Shown one piece after another: positions 11,930 through 23,779 of a stretch of DNA of 64,000 bases. The translations under genes were made by a program, and so were the position numbers. Below the pieces are notes generated by a model. It was not told the DNA's origin. It saw only the letters and a program-made list of their open reading frames with translations, and ran no database searches. The DNA lies in NCBI GenBank assembly GCA_033807695.1, contig CM066301.1, positions 1,922,001 to 1,986,000 on the forward strand, given 5' to 3'. How positions within the stretch are numbered: the stretch's first letter is position 1; each line of letters opens with the position of its first letter. The stretch comes from Daedaleopsis sinensis (taxonomy: Eukaryota > Basidiomycota > Agaricomycetes > Polyporales > Polyporaceae).

Positions 11930-12938
11930 TCACCCCGCCTTCGCCTGGCCGCCGTGGACGGGCTCGCCCACGCGCCGCCCGTCGCCCATCTGCGGGGCCC
12001 CCGCCTCCGGGCCGCGCGAGGGCGGCTTGGGGTACATCTGCGGGTGCGGGTAGGGCGCGTACGCGTGCGGGTGCGGGTGCGCCATCGCGACCTGCGGCGC
12101 GTCCGGGCGCACGTGCGCGTGGGGGTGCGCGTGCGCGTGGGGGTGCGGCATCATGTACGGGGCCGCGTACTGGGGCGGGTACGGCGCGAGGAAGGTGGGG
12201 TAGAACTGGGGGTGGGCGGGGTAACCTACCGGCTCGCCGTCCTGGCCCGTGCCCTGGGGCGGCGGCGCGGGCATGGGCGCGAAGTAGAACTGGGGGTGGT
12301 AGTACACCGGGGTCTCGCCGGGCTTGGCGGCAGGCGGGGGCGGGTACTGGGAGTACAACCCCGGCGGGTATGCGACCGGTGCAACGTAGGGGATCGGGGG
12401 CGTGGTGCTCGGGACGGCGGGAGCCGCGGCGGGCGGGACAGGGATCCCCTGCTGTTGTTGTTGCACGGCAACGTCGACCTGCTGCTGCTCGACGTTGGCG
12501 GCTGCGCGATCCGTGAGCACCAAGAACCAAGGGTCACCCTAGGCGCCAACGGGGATGGACGGCGGGGAGGAGAGAGAGAGAATGGGGGTGCTTACTCTTT
12601 CCATCGCGCTTCTTGTAAGGCCCCCTCTTGATCCCCTTCTGGCGCTCCTTGCGCTGGGAATCGACGCACTCCTCTGCGATGCCATACTTGACGCAGCGGA
12701 GGCAGGGGCGGGCGTCGTCGCACTTCTTGCAGGCCTTCTGGCAGTTGGTGCAAGCGTTCTTGACCTGACGGCGCTTGGTGCGGGTGGGCTGGGCAGGGAC
12801 GATGCCCGGGGGGAAGGGGTACATGTGCATGGGCATGCCGGAGTAGGAGATGGGGTGGATGGTCATCTGTGGCTGGACGGAGTCGGGGGACGAGGGCTGG
12901 GGCTGGTGGGAGTCGGACTCGGGGATAGAATCGCCCAT
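11930..12938 (-). CDS. Zn(2)Cys(6) fungal-type transcription factor, short, with Pro/His/Tyr-rich tail
   Basis: Probable nuclear DNA-binding regulator of about 300 residues. The zinc cluster, near residues 60-90, reads CTNCQKACKKCDDARPC then LRC and an eight-residue spacer to the last Cys. This is C-X2-C-X6-C-X5-C-X2-C-X8-C with one extra Cys inside the first X6. A basic stretch follows (RKERQKGIKRGPYKKRDGK). An intron of about 85 nt (near 12505-12590, donor GTAAGC) joins to the second exon, which is low complexity: poly-Gln, then Pro/Tyr/His-rich repeats such as HPHAHAHPHAHV. The stop at 11930 overlaps a GTGAGC donor-like sequence, so a further small exon is possible. The common fungal middle-homology domain is absent. 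The target pathway is unknown. Confidence 0.8.
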
Positions 12939-13221
12939 GGCGGGGTGGGGGAGGGAGAGACGGGAGGACGGAAGGAGGATAAGAGTGGACTGATATAGAG
13001 GCTAGGCAGACGAGTGGCAGCAAGAAGGCAGCTGGGAACTGAATGCACGTTTGGCGCTGTGTGCCCTGGAAGACACACGTGTCGAGCGGCCTCGCGGGGA
13101 AGGGGCGGGGGCGAGGCGAGGACGGCGGGGCGGGGAGGGCGGGAGCTGGCGGGCATGGGTGGTGAGCGGGGAGGGCGGGGGACGGACATGGAGGACTCAC
13201 GGCTGTTGATCACCGGCGTCG

Positions 13222-13281
13222 CTGAGCTTGGGGCTGAGCTCGGGGCTGAGCGGGGGCTGAGCTCGGGGCTGAGCGGGGGCC
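13222..13281. repeat. GGGGCTGAGC(T)C/G tandem repeat
   Basis: About five copies of a GGGGCTGAGC unit, alternating between CTC and GGG joints. It lies 280-340 bp upstream of the Zn2Cys6 start codon. Confidence 0.8.
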
Positions 13282-13526
13282 CAGGGCGTCTCGGACCGGG
13301 AAGCGGAGCTGGCAGAGCGGGGGCTCGAGGGGATTCAAACGCAGCGGACGCCCTTTAATCTCCCTTTATGGCCCCCCTCCCACCACCCACGTACGTAATC
13401 ACTCCCAAACTCTATTCTACATCCTCCGACACACTCCGCGAGCCCCGTATCCCTCCTTATCTCCTCCGTTTCCTGCTCCGCTTCATCTCCCCCGCCCGCC
13501 CTCGCCTCCCTTTCTAACCATCGTTC

Positions 13527-13580
13527 GTGCTCTCCCAATCCGTGCAATCCGTGCTCTCCCAATCCGTGCTCTCCCAGCAT
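13527..13580. repeat. 15-bp tandem repeat (GTGCTCTCCCAATCC)
   Basis: Copies start at 13527, 13551 and 13566 (the last ends AGCAT), with a shortened 9-bp copy at 13542. Non-coding minisatellite in the divergent promoter region. Confidence 0.85.
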
Positions 13581-15059
13581 CCCCCCAAGCGACCACCCGC
13601 CCTTTCCCAGCGATCCCTTCGTCCTGTGAGAACCCGGTTCGCGATAATTAACCAGTCCAGCACACAGCGTGGAAACTCTACTGGACAACGTGACTTTACG
13701 CGAGACATCCTCCAGACGTGCATCCTCCGCAGACGCGAGCATGACGTACCCACCGCGTTCCCTCTTCTTCGTCGTACGTTGCCTGTCCATAACGGGCAAC
13801 CGTGGTGAGCAAAGCATACCCCCGCGATGGCGGCGTACCGCCCCTTGTCACCCCCGGGGCGTTTTCGAGACGCATCGGCGCTGAACGACGCCAGCGATAT
13901 CGATGCGATGCCAGCCTTGGGAAGGAGGAACCGCAAAGCCACAATCAGCGTTCCATACGCAGGCAGAGAACGGCACAGGGCTTCGTCCACCGGAACGTGT
14001 TCTCCACGCGCCTGAGCAAAGTCTCCATGAGTTTACTAGCAGATCACGACGCGACGACGAGCATGGGGTGACATACACACCACCGCACCGTGTGAGAAAC
14101 ACGCTAACCTGACTAGTTCATACTGCTGCACTCGGACGTTGGTAGCTATGACGGATTTGGCAACCAGCTTTCCTTTCGTGGGAGGGGTTAAATGGGACCC
14201 GCAAGTGGTTGGCCTCGACGTTCGTTCACGCCAACCGGAGAAATTGTATCAGAGCCACAACCCAGCTGGACTCTTTAGAGGAAGACGATTGAGCGACACT
14301 TTCCTGACCTCTAGCTCGACGCGCTTGGCGGTGTGTTCCATCGGCCACTCATTACGCCGGCTCCCGTAGCCATGGCCTCGTCATATTCAACTTGGGACGG
14401 TTGAGGCCGTGTGCCGGTGCTATGTACATACTAGTAGATTATAAGTATGCGGATCGTCCACGGATTCAGACACGAGTCACCTTCAACTGGCCCCGTCTGT
14501 CGCCCAGTACACGGCCAACATCGGCAGAACAGTAGCACACGGTCGATATGTAACGAGTACGCACCAACGTCGTCACCGTCCCCACTGCGCGCGGCCGGCA
14601 GGGACTGGCAGGGACGGCTCATGTTCAAGTTGACATACGCTACTTGTACAGGCCGCAAGCGCGCGTCCAGTTGGGGCGCTTGACGTCGAGGAAAGTGAGA
14701 TGCCGTACCGTGTTGCATCCTAGATCCTGCATTCGAGGGCTACGTGCTTTGATGAATGCAACCCTGCGGACATATACATGAGCTTGATACCCACCCGAAC
14801 GCGAATAACAACCCACTCACTGATGCCGCTACGCACAAGTTCGACTGGAGAAGAGGATTGACGGGCGGCTGTGCGAGGTTGGGGCAACAATGGGAGGGAT
14901 GCCACAAGACAAACAGGGTCAAATAACACGAGGCTCTGTGGACGACGAGGACGGTTTGAGGTCGCTACTCCAGCAAACTGGCATCGTCCTCGAGCTCAAC
15001 GGCCAGTCGGTATCCAGCTTCTTGCTGGTCCTGAGCCCCGCATCCTCCTTCCAACCTGT

Positions 15060-15148
15060 AACTCCACCTTCTCCAGTCTTGTCTTCGTTCTTCATCATCC
15101 TCCGGCAGTCTTTCCTTTTTCTCCTTCGCTCCTTATCCTCTCTCTCTC
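15060..15148 (+). promoter_or_regulatory. CT-rich leader of the DYRK kinase gene
   Basis: An almost uninterrupted pyrimidine tract (TTCCTTTTTCTCCTTCGCTC and neighbours) runs up to the ATG at 15149. Such CT blocks are commonly found at transcription starts of fungal genes. No TATA box is evident. Confidence 0.4.
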
Positions 15149-18100
15149 ATGTCCGCCCCGTCCTCCCCCACCTTCGGTCCAGTGGCTCATGAAAAGGGGT
15201 ACACGAGGAGGAGAGACAGGCCCCCCGCCTTGGACATCGCAGAATCAAAGGCCGCCTCGGATGGGGATGTACGATACGACCGTGATGTTCTCCATCACTC
15301 GCGAAAGGTGCCACGGTTCGTCTCTTGCCGTCAACGTCCACTTACTCCCCTCTCCCAGCCCTTCGTGCAAGTCGTCGCCGCCGAAGAACAGCCCACCGAC
15401 GTCGAAGTGGACGTGCCCCGCTCCGCGTCGGCCACGTCTTCCTTGGACCCGTACTACTTCGGCGTCCATACCCCATCAGACTCTCCCATCCCGCCCGTCC
15501 CAAGCCTACCCAGTGTACCGAGCTTGCCCAAGACCCCAGACATGCACCACTACGAGCCCGTCACCCCTGGAAGGGACCCCGCGGCGATCGACAGACGCAC
15601 CCTGGTTGGCGTCGGGGAGCTCGCTACCCCTCGCTGGGCGCGGGGTGCCCGCAACGATGACTTCGAGTTCGTGGCTCAGGAGCGTGTCGATGAAGTCAAC
15701 GAGGACGAGGCGGCGGATGCGGACAGGCTGGAGGAGGATAGAGACTCAGATAGCCCGTGGACAATCGAGGCTATAGATGGAGAGCAGGATGAGAAGGAGG
15801 AGGTCCGTACGCCTGCACCCTCTCTCCGCTTCCTCGTCTTGACCCCCGAACAGCAGCTCATGGAAGTGAAGCCCGTTCGCTCCTTGCGTAATCAACGGTC
15901 GATGGCCGACGAGAGTGGCGGAGAGGAGATCCTCTATCCTCGTCACCCTTACACTCACTCATCGGACGTTCCGCCCACACCTCAGATACCTCCTCAGCCT
16001 CTGAACGATGCAGAAGATACGGCGACCACAGCGTCGCCTTCCGTTATCGAGGCAGGATCACCTCCAAGCGCCTTTACAACACCACCCCATCGCCCTAGGA
16101 AACGAACGTCTGAGGAGTTCGAGTTGGACAGCGGCGTCTTGGTGCCGAAACTATCCTCTCCCTCCAATGCGACACCCGGAACTGCGAAGGACAAGGAGAA
16201 GGCACGCAGGCACAGGAGTCTTGGTGCCGGTCTGCCGTCGCAGGTGACGCCCAAGGAGAAGGTCAAGGATCGCAGGCGGGACACACTCTCTGTGAATGTG
16301 CGTCATTCGCGCCAGGGCTCGTCGTCATCCAGCCATGGCGAATCGCACCACACACGGAGAATGCACAACTCTGACTTCTCGCACTTGCCCCCGTCCCCGT
16401 CCTCGTCCTCGATACAGCAATTCCTGAAGCAGGGCGGCAACTCGAGCAGCTCCGCATCGTCCCCGCTTCATGCGCAGCCGCATTTGGCCTCCAACGTCGC
16501 GCACTCCCTCTTGCGGGGCACGCAGGAGGGGTGGTCCGATCTCGACGATCAGACGACGATGGAGGCGCTGAGGAAGCTCGACGGGCTTTCGGGGAAGACG
16601 GCACGTGCCCGCTCGAGTATCGGCGGCCACAGCAGGGTCGGCAGCTCTAGCCGTCCTGGCACTCCCGCCAAGGGCACGGCGACTCAATGGGAGGGGATTG
16701 AAAGCGGCGGTAGTAGGAGCAGCAAGCGGTCCAGCATGCACGCCTCGCTGAGCGGAAAAGACAGGTCGCCAAAGGAAGGTGCTCACCGTGTGTCCTCTGG
16801 TCTTGTGCAGTCTGCGCCCGAGAGCACCGCCGACACGGACTATGTGGTGACCAGCGGCGACGACGCACATCGCAGCTCCCCAGACAAGTCGGCAAAGAAG
16901 GCGGGCACGGCGAGTGCGCGGTCGAGCTTCACGCCCAAGAGGGGCTCCGCGTCATCGGGTACATATGCTAGCACTCCCACGAGCTCACGCGATTCCGCCT
17001 CGTTGTCTGTGGCCACCAGCAACACGTCTGTGTCTGCGGCCTCCGGCCGGCAGTCCTCTGGGAAAGCTCGACGGAACAGCGCGGGGAGCGATATATCTGT
17101 CGGCCACGGGGGAGACTCCACGTCCGCGCGCGATCGTGCTGCCGCACTCGTGGCCCCAGTCGACTCTGCTGACGAGGGCTACGTGCCGCCTGTGCCCCCG
17201 CTGCCCAAGGAGCTCTCCACGTACAAGTCGCCCATCGCATCCCCCAGTGTCGCCCTTCCGCACCACGACGTCCCCGACCGGAGCAGACGCGAGACGTTCA
17301 ACGATGTGACTTTCCCGTCCACTCTCGACGCCCCCGTTTATCCGACGACCCCGTCCAAACACAGCTCCCTCCAGGTGCCCAAGTCCACGACGCCGACCAA
17401 CCTACACAAGACGCCGTCGAAGAAGTGGAGCTTCACAAGCGCCCTCGGCAAGAAGCTCTCCTCCACCCCGTCCACATCGTCCATGAAGGATGCGGCCCAG
17501 CCCCCCAAGTCGCCGACGAACCCCACGAGCCCGCGAGCGATGTCCTTTGGGCAGCAGCTCCGCAAGTCCATGTCAAAGGAGAAGCACTCGTCGCCGAGCA
17601 ACACCTCAAAGGCCCCTGAACACTGGTCGTCCATCAACTCCGACGCCATGGCCTCCGCCACCTCTTTGGCCTCTTTGTCCTCCATGGGGTCTGCGCACGG
17701 GGCCCTTTCGCCTGGGGCGCAGACCACAGTCGCCACCTCGCGGACCCCCGACCGCCTGACGTCGAGCCGCGCAGAGACCGCGTCCAGCGCGAGCACGAAC
17801 GTCCCGCTCGCGCCTCCGAACGCCCCCCTCAGCCCGTCGTCGTCCGTGCGCCGGAACCCGTCGACGAAGCGCCTCACGCCGTCCTCGATACCCTTCTTCC
17901 GGCGGTCCTCGTCGCAGTCGATGCAGGTGCCCCCGAACGGCGTGCACACGTCCGTCTCGCCCACGTTCTCGAGCGGGCCGCTCTCGTCCACGCAGCTCCG
18001 CGCGCCGAGCAGCACGATGTCCCCGACGAAGGACACGAGCCTGTCGTCGCCGACCGTCCCCGGGTCCGCGAAGAAGTCGTCGGGCTTCGGGCTCGGGCTG

Positions 18101-21100
18101 CCGTCGCTGCTCAAGTCGAGCTCGCGCCGCAGCCTGCACTCGGACCGCGAGAAGAGCGACGCGAAGAGCGGGAAGGAGGCCGCGACGTCCGCGGACGAGA
18201 AGAAGGCGAAGAAGGACGACAAAGACCGCAGCGAGAGCCGGATCTCGGTGCTCATGGGCAGAAAGCGCGGCAAGGTGCGTTTGTTCTTCTCTGCGCACGG
18301 CGGGGGCCCCGCGCTTACCGCTCTCCCCCGTGTGCAGACGTTGTCGTCCGCCCAGCAGCCACCCAAGAAAACGGAGCCCGTCGCGCTGCCCCCCATGCAG
18401 ATCTCCGCGCTGCCCCCGTCCACCGCGCAGCGCGTCGCTAACCTGAAGTCTTCCTCGCAGTCGAGCCTGACGTCCAGCACAGGCTCCGTCAGGGCCGGGT
18501 CGTCGCGCGCCACTGCCCAGACGCTCAGCTCGATGCAAAAGCAGTCGGACAGCTCTCTCCGCCGCCACCAGCTCCCCACCATCGCCGGCTCCCCCTCGGT
18601 CGGCGGCCTGCAGCCCGTCGTGCGCGACGGCAAGGAGGGCCCGCCGCTGTCCGCGCTCAACACCTCCGTCGCTTTGTCCAAGGAAACGCCGACAAAGATC
18701 CCGCGGATCTCGAGCCGCTCGTCCGCAGCGAACTCGCCCACCCTCAAGGCGAACGGGACGAGCCGCCGCGCGAGCATGATCGCCGGATCGTCGAGCGGCC
18801 TGGTGTCCTCGCGCGGCGGGTCGCCCGCGGGCGGGAGCGACGCGCTGCACGAGTTCGGCGTCTTGGAGAACGGGCTGGGCTCTGCTACCAAGACGGCACG
18901 CAGCTCCGCGCGCGCGTCCCCGCAGACCTCGTCTTCCCGCGTGCCTCGCCAGATGTCCACGAACGGCGCGCCGGCGCCGCGCAAGAACCGCGAGTCGCTC
19001 TCGTTCGGCCTGCGCAAGTCGTCGACGAGCTCCGTCGCGTCGACGACCTCGGGCGCCCACGAGCAGCAGCAGCAGCAGCAACAGCCGCAACAGCCGCAGC
19101 CGCAGGCGTCGCACTCGCACCACCGGTTCTCCGCGCTGTCCCCGTCCAAGGGCCTCAAGCTGCTCAGCCCGAAGGTGTCGCTGCCGACGCCGCGCTCGTC
19201 GAGCAACAACAACTCGTCGACGCCGAGCATCCAGCAGGCGATGGGCACGCCGTCGAGCAGCCGGCAGTCGCTGTCGACGCCGTCGCCCGCGCCGAGCTCC
19301 GTCGACGAGGAGGAGGTCCTGGGCGACGAGGAGATGATGCAGTACATCAAGCGGCAGCAGGCGAAGAAGCTGCAGAACGGCTCCACGCAGGAGGACCTCG
19401 ACGCCATGCTGCGCTTCCCGGAGCCGATCCCCCCTGCGCCTGCCTTGTCTCCACAGGGTACGTCCTGTCGCTTCGTGCGTGGCTGACTGAATGACTGACT
19501 GACCCGACCCAATTGCGCTCCCCTCTAGCCGTCCTCAAGAGCGACCAGGTGCGCTGGCTCTCCGAGTACGAACGCAAGGAGATGATGGACTTCGAGTCGG
19601 TGTACTATTCCGGCGCGCGGAGCGAGAAGAAGATGGCGACGCCGGATAACGCGACGAACAACTTTGGGTACGACGACGAGCGCGGAGACTACCTTGTCGT
19701 CAATCACGACCACCTCGCCTACCGCTACGAGATCATCGACACCCTGGGCAAGGGCTCCTTCGGGCAGGTGCTCCACTGCCGCGACCACTGCACGGGCGAG
19801 TCGGTAGCGATCAAGATCATCCGGAACAAGAAGCGCTTCCACCACCAGGCGTTGGTGGAGATCAAGATCCTGGACAATCTGCGCAAGTGGGACTCGGACG
19901 AGAAGCACCACGTGATCAAGATGACCGAGCACTTCTACTTCCGCGGGCACCTGTGCATCGCGATGGAGCTGCTGAGCATCAACCTCTACGAGCTCATCAA
20001 GGCGAACAACTTCCACGGGTTCACGACGGGCTTGATTCGTCGTTTCACGAGCCAGATGCTGCAGTCTCTCGCGCTCATGCGCCACCATCGCATCGTCCAC
20101 TGCGATCTTAAGCCCGAGGTACGTCCTGCGTCCCTGAAGACGTGCTTTGACAGATGCTGACACCGGCGTGCGTGTAGAACGTCCTCCTCCGTCATCCGGC
20201 AAAGAGTGCGATCAAGGTCATCGATTTCGGCAGCAGCTGTTTCGAATCTGAGAAAAGTGAGTGCAAGCGCACGTCGCCGCGGCCGTGCGTGAGTTTGCTG
20301 ACGGTGAACCCCAGTCTACACGTACATCCAGAGTCGGTTCTACCGGTCCCCGGAGGTCATCCTCGGCATGAACTACCACATGGCGATCGACATGTGGAGC
20401 TTGGGCTGCATCATGGCCGAGCTCTACACCGGCTTCCCGATCTTCCCTGGCGAGAACGAGCAAGAGCAGCTTGCTTGCATCATGGAGGTCCTCGGCGTCC
20501 CAGACAAGGACTTTGTCAACCGCAGCTCGCGCAAGAGGCTCTTCTTTGGTTAGTGCTCTCCCGGCCGCGCGCACGATTGCATGCTAAATCGCCCCCAGAT
20601 ACCACCGGTGCTCCCAGGCCTGTAGTCAACTCCAAGGGGAAGAGGCGACGACCTGGCACCAAAACGCTGGCGCAGGCGCTGAAGAACCCTTCGGACGAGC
20701 TCTTTGTCGACTTCATCGCCAAGTGCCTCATCTGGGACCCGGAGCGGCGGCTCAAGCCACAGGCCGCGCTCCGACACCCCTACATCACCGCCGGCCGACG
20801 CTCGAAGGTGCCCAACCCGACACCGAGCACCGCCAGGACGCTGCTGCAGTCCGCCTCGTCGAACCTCGGCAGCCGCAGCACGAAGGTGACCGAGACCCCG
20901 AAGAAGTCGCTCATCAGTGCTCCCACCCCGCTCACCGCCCGCAGCGCCCGGACGCTCGCCGTGCCGAGCACCCCGAGCAGCTCCGGCGGCGTAAATAACA
21001 CTATTGGCTCCGCTTCCAGGTCCTACCGGTCGTCACAAGCGCAATCGCTCTCTTCATACCACTCAAGCCGCACTATGGTGAGTCCCCCCTCCGCCCCGCG

Positions 21101-21152
21101 CGCAGACGACGTGCCGGACGCTGACGCCGTTGCCGCGCAGACCACGAGATGA
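15149..21152 (+). CDS. DYRK-family (Pom1-like) protein kinase with long disordered N-terminus
   Basis: Dual-specificity tyrosine-phosphorylation-regulated kinase. The N-terminal ~1,400 residues are Ser/Pro/Lys-rich, disordered and carry a Gln run near 19063. The DYRK-homology box ([11 protein letters not shown]) lies near 19580. The kinase domain spans about 19725-20790: Gly loop [19 protein letters not shown]ys, HCDLKPEN catalytic loop split by an intron, DFGSSC, activation loop [14 protein letters not shown] with the autophosphorylated YxY, and the SSRKRLFF insert typical of DYRKs. Introns include 18275-18337, one from about 19456, three in the kinase domain and possibly 21078-21140, leaving a 12-nt last exon (TTR-stop). 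In fission yeast, Pom1 controls polarity and cell-size signalling; a similar role is inference. An upstream intron at about 15269-15358 or 15308-15358 is likely. Confidence 0.93.
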
Positions 21153-21671
21153 TGACCACGACCGGGATATCCATACGGACTCTTGCTACCCTAATCGCGC
21201 CCCCGCAGACTATCCACGATATCTACACTATGCTGACGAATCTCGCGCTGGTCTGTTCTCCTTGGTCCCGCCTCCTTGCTATCCCATACCCATCCCGTTC
21301 GCTGTACTCTATTCCCCGTCGCACTCGCATCTCTCCCCCCACGTTCTTAGGTCCGATATCGCACATCGCGCGTTGTTGTTATTGTCTGTCCCCTCAGGCG
21401 TGTCCGTTACCTCATTATTTCACGATCGCATCCCCGACCCTTCGCAATATAATCCGCCCGCCACGCGGTGCCCATTTCTCGCCTCAGCATATGCATCACC
21501 CGTGAGCCGGCTTTCGTGCGTGCTCTTGAACCATGTTCGTTCACTCGCAGCCCGAGCTGCCTTCCGAGTTCCGACACTCAATATTATGCCTAAGGATTTC
21601 CACCTCTTCCATCCATACTATGGCTGCGTGTGTTGTACAATTACTCGGGGTTCAGTTATAGTTAAACTAGA
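21153..21671. other. Convergent 3' flanks
   Basis: Between the stop codons of the DYRK gene and the minus-strand mitochondrial kinase. CT-rich near the kinase stop; no further element seen. Confidence 0.5.
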
Positions 21672-23297
21672 CTAAATTTCCACGTCGCCGCCGTCGTCGA
21701 GACAGCGCAGCTTGATGAACACATCGCTTCCTGCAAAGAAAGACGAAAGAGAGATCAGCGGCGCGCGCGCAGACAGGACGAAAATGCGCGCAGACGCACC
21801 CCAGCCATCCAGCGACTTGAAGTCGAGCGAGCCCCCAAAGTAGCGTGCGTACAGCCGGCTCATCGGCAGCCCGTACCCAAGGCCCGCGATCGTGCCCATG
21901 CCCGTCTGCACCCCGCGCCCGACGACGTCCGCGAACAGGCCCTCGCCGCCCGCCGCCCCGCCGCCGCTCGTGTGCTGCGCGGCGTACGGCCCGCCGTCGA
22001 GCGCGAGCCCGCCGTCGTCCGGGTCCGGGTCCGGGTGCGCGCCGCGGCCGGCGGTCGTGAACGAGTACGAGAAGATGCGGGACATGTTCGCGGCGGACAC
22101 GCCCCCGCCCTGGTCGCGGATGCGCAGGAAGAGGAAGCGCGGGGCCGGCGCGGGCGCGGGTGCGTGCGGCGCGGACGGGGGCGCGCGCGGCTGCTGGGAG
22201 ATGGTGATGTGCACGGGCGGGACGGGCGCGGACGCGGACGCGGCGTGGGTGCGGTGGTGCCACTCGACGGTCGCGCGGAACGAGTTCTTGAGGATCTCGG
22301 TGAGGATGTACTCGAGGTGCACGGGGACGTAGCTGCGGCCCTCGGGGGTGAGCGCACGATGAGGGTACAGTGGGCGGGGCGCACTCACGCGAATGTCGCG
22401 TCCGCATCCCCGTCGATGACGATGCGCGGGCTCGCGCCGAGCGTCGCCTCGCACAGGTCGCTCACGAACGAGCCGCAGACGCCGATCAACTCTTTCGGGG
22501 AGCAGGCAAAGTCGACGACGCCGAGATGGTTCGCCCCGCCGTCTCCGTGAGCGAGCGCGCGGGATATGGCGATGTGCTGCTCCGCGATCAGGCGGACCGC
22601 TATGCGGTTCCGTATCGTGCTGTCCAGGAACTCGCTGATCTGCTCCGCGGTCATGTACCTCTGGCATTCTTGAAAGCTGCACTTCCCCACCCCCACCCGG
22701 TTATTCCAACGATGAGCCTTCCCAGGCGGGTGCCCATCATGATAGGATTACTCACCCTTTGGCCATAGCGGGGATGTCGTCTGCGTGGCTCTGCACGAGA
22801 TCGGACAGGTGCTCGATGAACCGCGCGTTCTGCTCAAGGGTTCTGACGGGGGGTTGCGTGATGAGGAACTGGAACGAGCTCCGGTGGGCCTCCAGCGTCC
22901 GCGCGATGTACGGGTTCATGCCGACGATGAACGGCAGTGTCTCGAGCGAGCGTGCCCGCATAGCGAGCATGCGCGGGATCTCGGTCGTGACGTACTGCAC
23001 GGACTCCAGGACGGAGTCCGGGGTGAGCGGGCGCGCAAACGAGAGCAGCTTGGAGAGGGTGAGGGGCAGACGGGGCTGCTTCGCATGCTGCTCGATGAGT
23101 CGCGTGAGCTCTGCTGGTGGCAGTTCATTGTCGGCCAAAAGCTGCGAGTGAAAGGCATATTGTTGTCGCAGTGTGCTGGAGGAATGGTAGCCGGAGTGTG
23201 GGGGCCGCCGAGGACGAGCGAGTGCAGCCAGATGATGATAACTTCGAGGAAGAGAGGCACGACGAGCAGCACGCAGAAGAACAGCGTGCGTGGTCAT
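21672..23297 (-). CDS. Mitochondrial PDK/BCKDK-type protein kinase
   Basis: Kinase that inactivates the pyruvate (or branched-chain 2-oxoacid) dehydrogenase complex in the mitochondrial matrix. The chosen ATG at 23297 opens a basic, Arg/Ala-rich targeting sequence. The four-helix BCDHK N-domain follows (ELTRLIEQHAKQPRLPLTL ... MNPYIARTL). The GHKL ATPase domain has an N-box with EILKNSFRATVEWH, G1 DQGGGVS, G2 GYGLPMSRLYARYFGGSL, and a short last exon ending SDVFIKLRCLDDGGDVEI. There are introns between these blocks. The ATP-lid region contains an unusual Gly/Asp/Pro-rich insertion (about 21960-22060), and a Pro/Ala-rich insertion lies near 22130-22210. Sequence alone does not decide between PDK and BCKDK. 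Its promoter is shared head-to-head with the coiled-coil gene. Confidence 0.9.
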
Positions 23298-23779
23298 CGC
23301 GAAGTGTCGGCGTTGTCGCAGGTGAGGAGGAGGAGACGGCTGAGACCGAGAGTCAGGCCATGGGCGTCGGTGGGCGGAGCTTGGAGGTCGCATGGACGCG
23401 ACGCGCTACACGCCGGGTGGCGGGCCGGCGGGACGGGACACGGCCACACACGGTCACATGACTGATGGGTGTGGTTGTCGCGCGTTGAGTTCGTGTTCGT
23501 CCGAGTGACTCTGAATTGTACGCCCAGTTTGGAACGCCTGGGGACCTCCGCTGCCTCAAGGTATCGGCGAGAGCTTTGAACACACGCTATCAGATTGTTA
23601 TCGACATCGCCATCGACATGGACTCGCTCCGCCAGGGCCAAGTTATAATCCACCTCCCTCAGTCCTGCCCCCACTGGCACCCCGACTCGTCTTCCAACAT
23701 CCACCTTGCCATTCTCAAACGTCGCGTTCCCCATCTCTTCTACTCTCGACGCTCTTCTCGTCGCTCGAAACGTTACAAC
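23298..23779. other. Divergent promoter between PDK/BCKDK-type and coiled-coil genes
   Basis: 482 bp between two start codons. The frame upstream of 23780 stays open to 23516, so a longer N-terminus for the plus-strand gene is formally possible. The ATG at 23780 has a better context (AACATGGC). No TATA box recognised. Confidence 0.45.

Larger units (their letters stand above)
12939..15148. other. Intergenic region between the divergent Zn2Cys6 and DYRK genes
   Basis: Head-to-head promoter region of about 2.2 kb. It holds two tandem repeats (13222-13281 and 13527-13580), long CT-rich tracts (13420-13520, and 15060-15148 just upstream of the kinase ATG) and no recognisable coding exon. The open frame at 13335-13817 on the minus strand owes its GEHGL repeat to the DNA repeat and is not called. 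Confidence 0.5.

Noticed and set aside
13335..13817. 160-codon minus frame with GEHGL repeats
   Set aside because: The peptide repeat is produced by the DNA minisatellite at 13527-13580; it lies in the promoter region of the Zn2Cys6 gene.
17606..19123. 505-codon Arg/Gly/Ala-rich antisense frame
   Set aside because: Composition is a frame-shifted shadow of the kinase gene; no motif or splice structure.
17338..19512. 724-codon open frame antisense to the DYRK N-terminus
   Set aside because: It mirrors the low-complexity Ser/Pro coding strand and has Cys/Asp-rich chance composition with no domain. Long antisense frames are expected opposite GC-rich third-position coding.
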